From: Candidatus Krumholzibacteriia bacterium
GTDB taxonomy: Bacteria > Krumholzibacteriota > Krumholzibacteriia > LZORAL124-64-63
Assembly (NCBI GenBank): GCA_030590265.1
Contig: JAUUYW010000019.1
Location: forward strand, 1 to 18,660
Direction of reading: 5' to 3'
Length of the DNA: 18,660 nucleotides
Position 1 is the first letter of the stretch; each line of letters starts with the position of its first letter. The position numbers were made by a program, and so were the translations under genes. Positions 6,762-13,790 of this stretch are shown here, piece by piece. The notes beneath the pieces were generated by a model. That model searched no databases. It was not told the origin of the DNA and saw only the letters and a program-made list of their open reading frames with translations.

Positions 6762-8408
6762 TTAGGGCTGAATGGGCCTATCTCGCAGGCGAGGGGGCAG
6801 CATGAATTCGCAAGTATCCTCCAAGCGTGAAACCATGAGCTCCAAGCCATCCACAGTGGTTGGAATTTCCAATTCTTCGTAACCGGTAGGCAAGCCTACG
6901 CTTTCATCACCGCTGATTTCGTAAACGTCTTCCACACCGTCTGCGGCGAGTTGAAAACTCAGCCCGACATAGTCGTGAACCTGTTGACCGAACTCGGCCA
7001 ACACCGGTTTGGCCATCAGTGCCTCCTCCACAAGTCTGCCGATGGTAATCAGGAAAGTACAAACCTGGTCAACTTCAAAACCTTCCCTCTTGCGTTGAGA
7101 CGCGATGACCTGGGCATAGTGCCGGAACAAATGTCGATCCCGGGTGCGCACCGAGGTAATCAGCACTTGATAAACCAGGGTGACAAACCAGAGCAGGTTT
7201 TTGGGCGGCATCTCGGCATAGCGATTGAGTTGTTCGCCGAGGGATGGGGTCTTCACATAATCGACAATTGTCTCCAGCAGGGTTTCCCGCAAATCCTCCA
7301 GTTCGTAACTGATCAGCAGGTTCGGTCGTTGTCCCACGCGTTGCAAAACTTCTTCATTGCGCATGTGCCAGACTTCGCCATGGGATTTCATGTTATCGAT
7401 CATGGTGAGAAGGCGGCGCTGCACATCCAGACGTTCGGTTGGTTTCCAATTCAGTTCAATGTGGCTTCGGCTCGCGTCGACCCTGAGTTCCTTGTCGATG
7501 TATTTCACCATCCAGGGCGCTTCGAAGGGAGGACGACCAATCACGTTGCCCAGCCACCAGCGCAAACGAACACCAACACCGGCGAACCACTTGGGCAAGC
7601 AGATGGGATCTGGAGTTTTGCCGAAATGGAACCTGGTGGCTGAAGAAAAGAGTTCACGGTGGCTGGTTGTGTGGCAGGGACTGATATTGTAGGTGCCGAA
7701 ACGTGGCAATTGATTGCTGCCATCTATGATTTGGTGCAGCAACTTGACCAGGTCCTGGATGTGAATGTAGGGAACGGCAGAGTCGCCGCGACCGCCCAGT
7801 ATACGGGAATTCCAACTTCTTTCCAGCCATGTACGAAGCAATACGTACATGGGCGGATATTCGCACCAATCACTGAAGACAGCAGCCAAACGGAGGACCG
7901 AAGCTGAAAAGTATTCCGTGTGCTCCCGCACCATTTCTTCACCCAGGCACTTGCTTCGGGCATAGGCGAATTGCGCGTCTGGCGGGGTATCTTCGGTGAT
8001 AGTTTCACCCGGTAGTGGGAATTCGCAAGCAGCCAGGGAACTGGCAAATAGGAATCGGGAGGTGCCGATCTGTCGGGCCAACTTCAAGACGTTTCGAGTG
8101 CCCTGCACATTGGTGCGATCGTACTCGGGGTTATCCATGTTGTGGTAGTCGTAGTAGCAGGCGAGATGCACAACATACTCGGCACCTCCATGGCCTCTGA
8201 TGCAGTTCACTACTTCGCGCATGGTATCCCAGTGGGCGATGTCCACCTGAGTCCAGCGCATGTTGTCGTATTTGGGGATGCCGGCATCGCGCCGGGAGCG
8301 GCGGGCCAAACAGAAAAGACGATACTTGCCTGCAGCGCTAGCCAGGAAGTGTCTTCCGATAAAACCAGAAGCCCCAGTCACAACCACACCGGGCAGATCG
8401 GTGTTCAT
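6762..8408 (-). CDS. extended SDR (NAD-dependent epimerase/dehydratase) with C-terminal helical domain
   Basis: This is a 548-residue protein in two parts. Residues 1-335 are an extended short-chain dehydrogenase: TGASGFIG at 11-18 binds NAD(P), LFASSLA at 120-126 supplies the Ser, and Y149-x3-K153 is the catalytic pair. Known relatives are sugar or terpenoid epimerases, dehydratases and reductases; the substrate here is unknown. Residues about 340-500 are a separate mostly helical domain with the segment RHLFRHYAQVIASQRKREGF (425-444) and a following long helix. This resembles N-terminal sensor domains of RsbR/RsbRD-type regulators, a call made by eye. The last 50 residues are acidic and mixed. 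The start at 8408 has AAGGAG 5 nt upstream. It is separated from the rnf operon by 169 bp, so it is probably a distinct unit. Typical SDR enzymes of this class end near residue 330. Confidence 0.85.
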   Translation of the reverse strand: MNTDLPGVVVTGASGFIGRHFLASAAGKYRLFCLARRSRRDAGIPKYDNMRWTQVDIAHWDTMREVVNCIRGHGGAEYVVHLACYYDYHNMDNPEYDRTNVQGTRNVLKLARQIGTSRFLFASSLAACEFPLPGETITEDTPPDAQFAYARSKCLGEEMVREHTEYFSASVLRLAAVFSDWCEYPPMYVLLRTWLERSWNSRILGGRGDSAVPYIHIQDLVKLLHQIIDGSNQLPRFGTYNISPCHTTSHRELFSSATRFHFGKTPDPICLPKWFAGVGVRLRWWLGNVIGRPPFEAPWMVKYIDKELRVDASRSHIELNWKPTERLDVQRRLLTMIDNMKSHGEVWHMRNEEVLQRVGQRPNLLISYELEDLRETLLETIVDYVKTPSLGEQLNRYAEMPPKNLLWFVTLVYQVLITSVRTRDRHLFRHYAQVIASQRKREGFEVDQVCTFLITIGRLVEEALMAKPVLAEFGQQVHDYVGLSFQLAADGVEDVYEISGDESVGLPTGYEELEIPTTVDGLELMVSRLEDTCEFMLPPRLRDRPIQP

Positions 8409-8573
8409 GGCTACTCCTTTGCAGATTGATCAACAGGCTGGCCGGATGCCGGATCAGGCCCAATCCCACAGCTAACGAATGGGCGGCCATGGGCCACACC
8501 AAATCTTAAGTCGAGCGGCAAATCGCATGAGACTCACCTTTGGATAGCACCTTTTGCTCGTAGAGATAGCATA

Positions 8574-8602
8574 AGCATGAAAATTGAATATCCGGTTGTC
8601 AA
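8574..8602 (-). promoter_or_regulatory. possible promoter of the SDR gene
   Basis: A perfect -35 TTGACA (minus strand, 8602-8597) is followed after 17 bases by CATGCT as a poor -10. Transcription would start near 8567, giving a leader of about 160 nt before the gene at 8408. Only the -35 box is convincing. Confidence 0.35.
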
Positions 8603-8623
8603 TAAAAAAACAATTTATCCCAT

Positions 8624-8645
8624 TTAACGATTTCCTACCCGTTAA
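8624..8645. repeat. inverted repeat TTAACG-N10-CGTTAA
   Basis: The arms are six bases each and match perfectly, in AT-rich DNA between the SDR gene and the regulator fragment. There is no T-run that would make it a terminator. The spacing does not fit the Rex operator. Confidence 0.35.
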
Positions 8646-8720
8646 CTGGTGTTTTAATGGGGTTTATGATTCTGGGTCCCCTGGGGGAGAGTTGGTGAAG
8701 ATGCGGAAATCGCATAGTGA

Positions 8721-8894
8721 AACAAAGATCTTATCTCCGAGATCATTCCCTTTGATGAGGCTCTTCGCAGGCATATCACCATCGCCCTCGCTGCTGCCCA
8801 AGGTAGGGCAGAAGGGATAAGGGGAGCAGCCAAATTGCTGCAGGTCAAACCACATACTTTGCGGGCGCGCATGCGAAAACTGGAGATCGACTTG
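8721..8894 (+). pseudogene. orphan Fis-type helix-turn-helix, remnant of a sigma-54 activator
   Basis: The frame after the TGA at 8718-8720 reads a C-terminal domain typical of NtrC/FhlA-type activators: IIPFDEALRRHITIALAAA, then GIRGAAKLLQVKPHTLRARM and RKLEI. This is the Fis-family HTH with its recognition helix. There is no upstream AAA+ domain, no ATG or GTG start in this frame before the HTH, and no ribosome binding site. The frame also runs on without a stop to 9032, antisense to the end of the peptidase gene. These features argue for the decayed 3' end of a deleted gene. A short expressed DNA-binding peptide starting at a rare codon cannot be ruled out. It differs in sequence from the HTH of the intact activator at 13780-16296. 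Confidence 0.55.
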
Positions 8895-8913
8895 ACCGTT
8901 TTCGAAAGTGAAC

Positions 8914-11109
8914 CTAACCAGCCAGACCGCGACGCTTCAGCAAGGCTTCGGGACCCGGTTCTTTCCCACGGAAATTCCGGTACAACTGCATGGCATCAAC
9001 ACTGCCACCCTGCTCCAGAATATTTTCCCTGAAAGCCTGCGCGGTGGCAGCATCAAAAATATCCCCGGTTTCCTTGAAGGCCTGGAAGGCATCGGCATCC
9101 AGCACCTCAGCCCAGATATACGAATAATATCCGGCCGAATAACCGCCGGCGAAGATGTGCCGGAAATAGGGGCTGCGGTAACGACTGATGATTTCGTCGA
9201 TGAGACCCAGATTGGCCATGGACTGATCTTCAATGGCAGTGGCTTCAACATCTGCCATGTTGGTCAGGGTGTGCCAATCCATATCCAGGAAACAAGCGGC
9301 CAGATATTCCGTGCTGGTGAAACCCTGGTTGAAGGTTTTTGTTTTTTCCAGCTTGGCCACTAATTCGGCAGGAATCAATTCACCGGTTTGATAGTGCCGG
9401 GCGTAGAGGGCCAGAACCTCCGGCTCGAAGGCCCAGTTCTCCATGACCTGGCTGGGCAATTCCACAAAATCCTGGGCCACTGAGGTGCCGCCCAAGCTGC
9501 GGTATTGCACATTGGAAAGCATGCCGTGCAGGGCGTGGCCGAATTCATGCCAGGCGGTGCCAACTTCGTCGACACTGAGCAGGGCAGGGGCATCGCCCAC
9601 CGGCTGGGTGAAGTTGCCCACGTTGAAAATCAGGGGTGTAATGCGCTGGTTGCCTTCGTATCTCTGACGACGGAAAGAACTCATCCAGGCCCCGCCGCGT
9701 TTGCTCTCCCGGGGGAAATAATCGAGGCTGAGCACGGCCACTTCGGTGCCATCATCTTCGGTCACCAGCCAGACACTGACTTCATCGATATATCGCGGAG
9801 CATCGGGCAGCTCCTTGAAATTCAAACCGTAAAGACGATGAGCCACTTCGAACATGCCGCTGCGCACATTCTCCATCTGGAAGTAGGGTCGCAGCATTTC
9901 TTCGTCCAGGTCGTATTGTTGTTTTTTAACTTTTTCGGCGTAGAACCACCAATCCCAGGCAGCAAGTTTGAAAGATTTTTTGCCGGCGGCAGCCATGTCG
10001 GCATCAATCATTTTCTGCATCAGGACCACTTCTTCGCCGGCGCGTTTGATGGCCGGGGTCCAGACCTTGTTCAGCAGACTGTAGACCTGATCCGGGTGCT
10101 TGGCCATGTTGTCATCCAGCATGTAGTGGGCGTGGGTTTCAAAGCCCAGCATCTTGGCTTTTTCCAGGCGCAGACCGGCAATTTTTTCCAGGATGCGTTT
10201 GTTGTCGAGGCCGTCGCCGTTGTTTCCCACCCAGGCATAACCTTTGAACATGCGCTCGCGAAGGGGGCGGTTTTCGGAGTACTGCAGAAAAGGGATGAGG
10301 CTGGGTTTGTGCAGGGTGAAGGCCCAGCTATTGGCGGGAGCCTTGTCCATGCGGTCAGCTTTTTCGGCTGCAGCAGTGATCACTCCATCGGGGAGACCGG
10401 CCAGGTCGGCAGGGTTTGTCAGAATCATGGCAAATCGGTTGGTCTCGTCCAAAACATTTTGCCCGAACTGCAGAGTGAGCAGGGCCAGTTCCTTATTCAG
10501 TTCCTTCAGCTTTTCTTTTTCTGTTCCTGCAAGCAAAGCCCCTGAACGGACAAATCTCTTGTGGGTCTCGGTGAGCAACCGCAGCGGCACAGGATTCAAG
10601 TCCAATTCGTTGCGTTGTTGGTAGACAGCGTCGATCCGACTGAAAAGCGCTTCATTCAACCGTATACCGTCGCGATGGGCTGACAGCACGGGGGCCATCT
10701 CCTTGGCCACAGCCTGCATTTCAGGGTTGGTCATGGTGCCGTTCAGGGCCCCAAATACATTGCCGACACGCCGCAGCATGGCGCCGGAATTTTCCAGAGC
10801 CTCCAGGGTGTTGGGGAAAGTGGCCGGCTCGTTGTTGGCAGTGATCAGATCGATTTCCTGCTGTTGCTGCTGGATAGCGGTGGCATAAGCCGGCGAAAAG
10901 GATTCCACCGTGACGGCACTGAAATCAGGCAATCCGTAGGGTGTGGACCATGGCTGATCAAAAGCAGTGCTGGAAGTACTCCCGGACGTATCGCCGGACA
11001 CTTCGCCGGATACGTCGCCGGACCCAGAGCCTCCATCATCACAGGCTGCCCATAAGCACCCAAAAGCTATCAAACCGCTCAGTGCCATCATTTTAAGAAC
11101 CTTTCCCAT
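8914..11109 (-). CDS. M3 family zinc oligopeptidase (peptidyl-dipeptidase Dcp-like), predicted lipoprotein
   Basis: This 731-residue metallopeptidase has the active site HEFGHALH at 521-528: H521 and H525 bind zinc, E522 is the catalytic base, and E550 in FVELPSQ is the third ligand. E550 lies 28 residues after E522, as in thimet oligopeptidase. The length and the C-terminal GGYSAGYYSYIWAEVLDAD segment fit the Dcp/OpdA branch, which cleaves short peptides. Residues 1-23 are a signal-like hydrophobic segment ending in WAAC, with C23 the likely lipidated cysteine; the lipobox is not canonical because W is at -3. A Ser/Gly/Asp linker with four-residue repeats follows. The protein is thus likely tethered on the periplasmic side and would digest imported peptides. 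The start at 11109 has GGGAG 8 nt upstream. It is divergent from the hybrid kinase gene. Confidence 0.93.
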   Translation of the reverse strand: MGKVLKMMALSGLIAFGCLWAACDDGGSGSGDVSGEVSGDTSGSTSSTAFDQPWSTPYGLPDFSAVTVESFSPAYATAIQQQQQEIDLITANNEPATFPNTLEALENSGAMLRRVGNVFGALNGTMTNPEMQAVAKEMAPVLSAHRDGIRLNEALFSRIDAVYQQRNELDLNPVPLRLLTETHKRFVRSGALLAGTEKEKLKELNKELALLTLQFGQNVLDETNRFAMILTNPADLAGLPDGVITAAAEKADRMDKAPANSWAFTLHKPSLIPFLQYSENRPLRERMFKGYAWVGNNGDGLDNKRILEKIAGLRLEKAKMLGFETHAHYMLDDNMAKHPDQVYSLLNKVWTPAIKRAGEEVVLMQKMIDADMAAAGKKSFKLAAWDWWFYAEKVKKQQYDLDEEMLRPYFQMENVRSGMFEVAHRLYGLNFKELPDAPRYIDEVSVWLVTEDDGTEVAVLSLDYFPRESKRGGAWMSSFRRQRYEGNQRITPLIFNVGNFTQPVGDAPALLSVDEVGTAWHEFGHALHGMLSNVQYRSLGGTSVAQDFVELPSQVMENWAFEPEVLALYARHYQTGELIPAELVAKLEKTKTFNQGFTSTEYLAACFLDMDWHTLTNMADVEATAIEDQSMANLGLIDEIISRYRSPYFRHIFAGGYSAGYYSYIWAEVLDADAFQAFKETGDIFDAATAQAFRENILEQGGSVDAMQLYRNFRGKEPGPEALLKRRGLAG
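10987..11022 (-). repeat. 12-bp tandem repeat in the peptidase linker
   Basis: Three 12-bp units share the ending TCGCCGGA (plus-strand reading) and encode SG-D/E-V/T repeats in the linker after the lipoprotein signal. Such units can expand or contract by slippage, changing the tether length without shifting frame. Confidence 0.7.
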
Positions 11110-11193
11110 GGATCATTCTCCCAATCTCTGAGTGTTTCCGAATTGCTGTCAATACCAAGACAAACGTGCCGATACTCATAGATGTAAAGAAAA

Positions 11194-11213
11194 ATCCTGG
11201 TTTTCAACAGGAT
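11194..11213 (+). repeat. inverted repeat in the leader of the hybrid kinase gene
   Basis: ATCCTG and CAGGAT (six-base perfect arms, 8-nt loop) lie 32 nt before the start codon of the kinase gene, in the 136-bp divergent region. It may be an operator or a small RNA hairpin. It has no T-run. Confidence 0.3.
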
Positions 11214-11245
11214 GTGTGGCGCGTATCTGAAGCAAAGAGGTTGTG

Positions 11246-13270
11246 ATGAAGATCCTTATTCTGGAAGAAAGTGGTCTGGCTAGACGATTTATCAAAGATG
11301 AATTGGTTCCCTCCGGATACGAAATCCACGAAGCGGCAACTCCCGATGATGCCCTGGCAATACTGACCACCGTTGCTGACTTTGATCTGATAACTTTGCG
11401 GGTTGTTATGCAGGGAATGGATGGTTTCCAGTTTCTGGAACACCTGCAAACTTCCGAGATTCGTCAGCAACTGAAAAAATTCCAGAACCATAAAGTTCCG
11501 GCCATGTTCGTGACCTCCAATGATACCGACAAGGATCGTTTGCGGGGTTTTCAGGTGGGTGCCGCCGATTTTATCCAAAAACCCTGGCCTCCTGGCGATC
11601 TTCTGCGGCATGTTAACCGTGCTCTGGGTTGCAGCACCGAGTTGGCAGGGATGTCGGTTTTGGTGGTGGACGACAGTCGCACCGCACGCAATTTCATCAA
11701 AAACTGCCTGGAGCGGTTGGGGGTTCAGATTCACGAAGCCGATGATGGCGATAAGGCCGTGGAGTTTCTGAGCGATCCGGCAAACGAAGTGGACCTGGTC
11801 ATCACCGACCTGAACATGAAGCGCATGAATGGAGACACCCTGACCCTGAAAATCAGGGGTGAACTGGGGTATTCGGATTTGCCCATCATTTTTCTTTCGG
11901 GCAACGACGACAAGGAAAAAATCCTTTCGCTGTTCAAAATGGGTGCCACCGATTATCTGAAAAAGCCGTTTCTCCAGGAAGAGCTCATTTCCAGAATGCG
12001 GGCATATCTGACTCGGGTGAAAGCTCAACACAAACTCCAGGATACCGTGGCCCGACTGAGGGATATGGATTTGGTCAAGGATCAGTTCCTGGCGGCCTGC
12101 TCTCACGATTTGCGTTCTCCCCTGACCGGAATCCTGGGTTATGCCCAACTTCTGCAGGACCAGGAATCGCTCTCAGCCGAGCAAATTGAAATGGTGGAGG
12201 GAATCCACCGCTCAGGCGATTATCTGCTTTCGTTGATCAATGATCTGCTGGACATCGGCAAGATGGCCAGCGGTCGCGGGCAAATTCGCAAGGATGAAGT
12301 TGACCTCTTTGAGGTCCTGGAAGATTCCGTAAAAAGTCTGGTGCATACGGCGGGACCCAAGGGAGTTAAACTGGATTCTTTCAGCTCCACCGAAGACTCC
12401 CGAGTGCTCGGCGATCGTTCTTCCCTCATGCGCATTTGCAACAACCTTTTGTCCAATGCCATCAAGTTCACTCCCGGTGGGGGAGAAGTGACAGTTTCGG
12501 TGCGGGATGGTCGGGACGGTGAATTGGTTCTGGCGGTGAGCGATTCCGGAATCGGCATCAAAAATGAAGACATTCCTGAACTTTTCAAGCGATACACCAA
12601 AACGTCACAATCAGGAACTTCGGGAGAAAAGGGAACCGGTCTGGGATTGTCCATCACCAAAGAATTGGTCGAGGCCCATGACGGTACGGTATCCGTGGAA
12701 AGTGAAGTGGGGACAGGCACTACTTTCCGCATCCACCTGCCCACCATGGCCTCTCAGGGTTCCAATGTGGCACCCCTGCCCGCAGCGGAAGAAGAGCCCA
12801 GTTTTGAGCTGGTCATGCCTGGTGAGGCAGCGGCCTCGGAACCGGAAGAGACCAAGGGTTCCGAACTTCTTGTTCTGTTGGTTGATGATTCGCAGATCAA
12901 TCTCAAAGTGGGCAAAGCCCTGTTGAACAAAATGGGTTTTGCAGTGGAAACCGCAGTCGATGGTGCTGAAGCATTGAAAATGTACAAGACTTCCTGCCGC
13001 AAGCAGCGATACGACCTGATCTTGATGGATATGGAAATGCCCGTTCTCAATGGCCTGGAAGCCACTCAAAGAATCCGAAAATTTGAAAAGGGATTGCCGG
13101 ACGATCACGAAGTCCACAGCAGCCCGGTGATTGTGCTGGCCATGACCGCCAACAGCGGTGCCAGTCTCGGTGAGTGCCTATCGGCAGGGATGAACGATTT
13201 TTTGACCAAGCCTTTTGTGACCAGTCAGATCCGTGATGCGGTGGAAAGGTGGGTCATGGTGCCTGCCTGA
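11246..13270 (+). CDS. cytosolic hybrid histidine kinase, REC-REC-HisKA-HATPase-REC
   Basis: This 674-residue protein has no membrane segment. The first receiver (1-125) keeps the fold and K112-P, but the usual phosphoacceptor Asp is R52 (LRVVMQGMDG) and the acidic pair is E7-E8. The second receiver (136-255) is intact, with D142-D143 and D188. HisKA has H287 in CSHDLRSPLTG. The ATPase has N-box NNLLSNAIKF (399-408), G1 DSGIGI (433-438) and G2 GTGLGL (463-468). A linker rich in Glu and Ala (508-540) leads to a third receiver with D595 (LMDMEMP) and K655-P. Known: such kinases relay phosphate to an HPt or response regulator. None is adjacent. ATG at 11246 is preferred over GTG at 11243 because AGAGG lies 5 nt before it. 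A hairpin terminator follows. Confidence 0.93.
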   Translation: MKILILEESGLARRFIKDELVPSGYEIHEAATPDDALAILTTVADFDLITLRVVMQGMDGFQFLEHLQTSEIRQQLKKFQNHKVPAMFVTSNDTDKDRLRGFQVGAADFIQKPWPPGDLLRHVNRALGCSTELAGMSVLVVDDSRTARNFIKNCLERLGVQIHEADDGDKAVEFLSDPANEVDLVITDLNMKRMNGDTLTLKIRGELGYSDLPIIFLSGNDDKEKILSLFKMGATDYLKKPFLQEELISRMRAYLTRVKAQHKLQDTVARLRDMDLVKDQFLAACSHDLRSPLTGILGYAQLLQDQESLSAEQIEMVEGIHRSGDYLLSLINDLLDIGKMASGRGQIRKDEVDLFEVLEDSVKSLVHTAGPKGVKLDSFSSTEDSRVLGDRSSLMRICNNLLSNAIKFTPGGGEVTVSVRDGRDGELVLAVSDSGIGIKNEDIPELFKRYTKTSQSGTSGEKGTGLGLSITKELVEAHDGTVSVESEVGTGTTFRIHLPTMASQGSNVAPLPAAEEEPSFELVMPGEAAASEPEETKGSELLVLLVDDSQINLKVGKALLNKMGFAVETAVDGAEALKMYKTSCRKQRYDLILMDMEMPVLNGLEATQRIRKFEKGLPDDHEVHSSPVIVLAMTANSGASLGECLSAGMNDFLTKPFVTSQIRDAVERWVMVPA

Positions 13271-13292
13271 TACCCTGATGAAGTGACAACTT

Positions 13293-13330
13293 GACCGGCC
13301 GGGCGAGAATCTGGCCGGTCGCCCTCTTTT
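13293..13330 (+). terminator. intrinsic terminator after the hybrid kinase
   Basis: A perfect 8-bp stem GACCGGCC/GGCCGGTC with a 12-nt loop (13293-13320) begins 22 nt after the kinase stop and is followed by GCCCTCTTTT. The short T-run is offset by a few bases, so efficiency is uncertain. Confidence 0.65.
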
Positions 13331-13424
13331 GACGACTCTAATGCTCCCCTCTTTCCAAAACCTCTGCAATTCCGTAGCTTCATCGAAACCCATAGTCACC
13401 CACCCATTTTCCTAGGAGGGAGTC

Positions 13425-13790
13425 ATGATGTCATTACTCCGAAAATCCATTGGCACCATAATCAGTCTGGTAATGTTGTTAGCCATGTTCCTGGTGCCCC
13501 AATCCTCGCTGGCAAGAGACCCAACCATGATTGATGAAGGTGGACCCGGCGGCCCTGGTGGCGGAGAGGGTGATCCCCTCGATTCCAACGACTACGACAT
13601 CGGTGGTGGAGATGGTGATGTGCACGACAACAGGATCATTCCCGGGGGTCATGACGACCACATTCTCAGTATCCTGGATTCAGGCCAAATGCTGATTCTG
13701 CGTGTGGAATACCTGGGCGACATTCCGGTTTTCACCGTGCAAATTGTCTCGGCCGAGGAATTCCGCCTGGAGACAAGCTATGTGCGCTAA
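13425..13790 (+). CDS. small secreted Gly/Asp-rich protein
   Basis: I do not recognise this 121-residue protein. Residues 1-31 are a clear signal peptide (Lys/Arg near the start, hydrophobic core, likely cleavage after SSLA). The mature part begins with a flexible Gly, Asp and Pro-rich stretch (32-78, with GGPGGPGGG and DIGGGDGD) and ends in about 40 ordered residues with alternating hydrophobics. It has no cysteine. AGGAGG lies 5 nt before ATG 13425 and 8 nt before a second ATG at 13428, so either may serve. Its last 11 bases overlap the start of the sigma-54 activator gene, so the two are translated together. The secreted protein may be linked in function to that regulator, but how is unknown. 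Confidence 0.8.
   Translation: MMSLLRKSIGTIISLVMLLAMFLVPQSSLARDPTMIDEGGPGGPGGGEGDPLDSNDYDIGGGDGDVHDNRIIPGGHDDHILSILDSGQMLILRVEYLGDIPVFTVQIVSAEEFRLETSYVR

Larger units (their letters stand above)
8409..8720. other. intergenic region without a gene
   Basis: I see no credible gene here. The stretch 8580-8660 is AT-rich and holds the possible SDR promoter and a perfect inverted repeat TTAACG-N10-CGTTAA (8624-8645), which could be an operator or the base of a weak hairpin. A TCCCC-TG-GGGGA palindrome lies near 8676-8687. Short frames read no known protein. Confidence 0.5.

Noticed and set aside
8804..8821. CTGCCC-N6-GGGCAG hairpin as terminator for the peptidase gene
   Set aside because: It has no T-run on either side and falls inside the HTH fragment.
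9505..10545. 346-residue open frame on the plus strand
   Set aside because: It is antisense to the peptidase coding region, has no recognisable domain, and its His/Gln/Phe-rich composition is typical of an antisense shadow.
11124..11152. Perfect TTGACA (minus strand, 11147-11152) as promoter of the peptidase gene
   Set aside because: No acceptable -10 box lies 16-18 bases downstream, so I did not call a promoter.
11204..12148. 314-residue open frame on the minus strand
   Set aside because: It is antisense to the hybrid kinase, whose domains and motifs are unambiguous.
13271..13424. Sigma-54 (-24/-12) promoter near the activator or kinase genes
   Set aside because: I looked in the intergenic regions for a GG-N10-GC pattern with TGGCA and TTGC context and found none that was convincing.
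13702..13779. GTG start 26 codons before the chosen activator start
   Set aside because: It lies within the secreted protein gene with no ribosome binding site, and the extra residues are that gene read out of frame.
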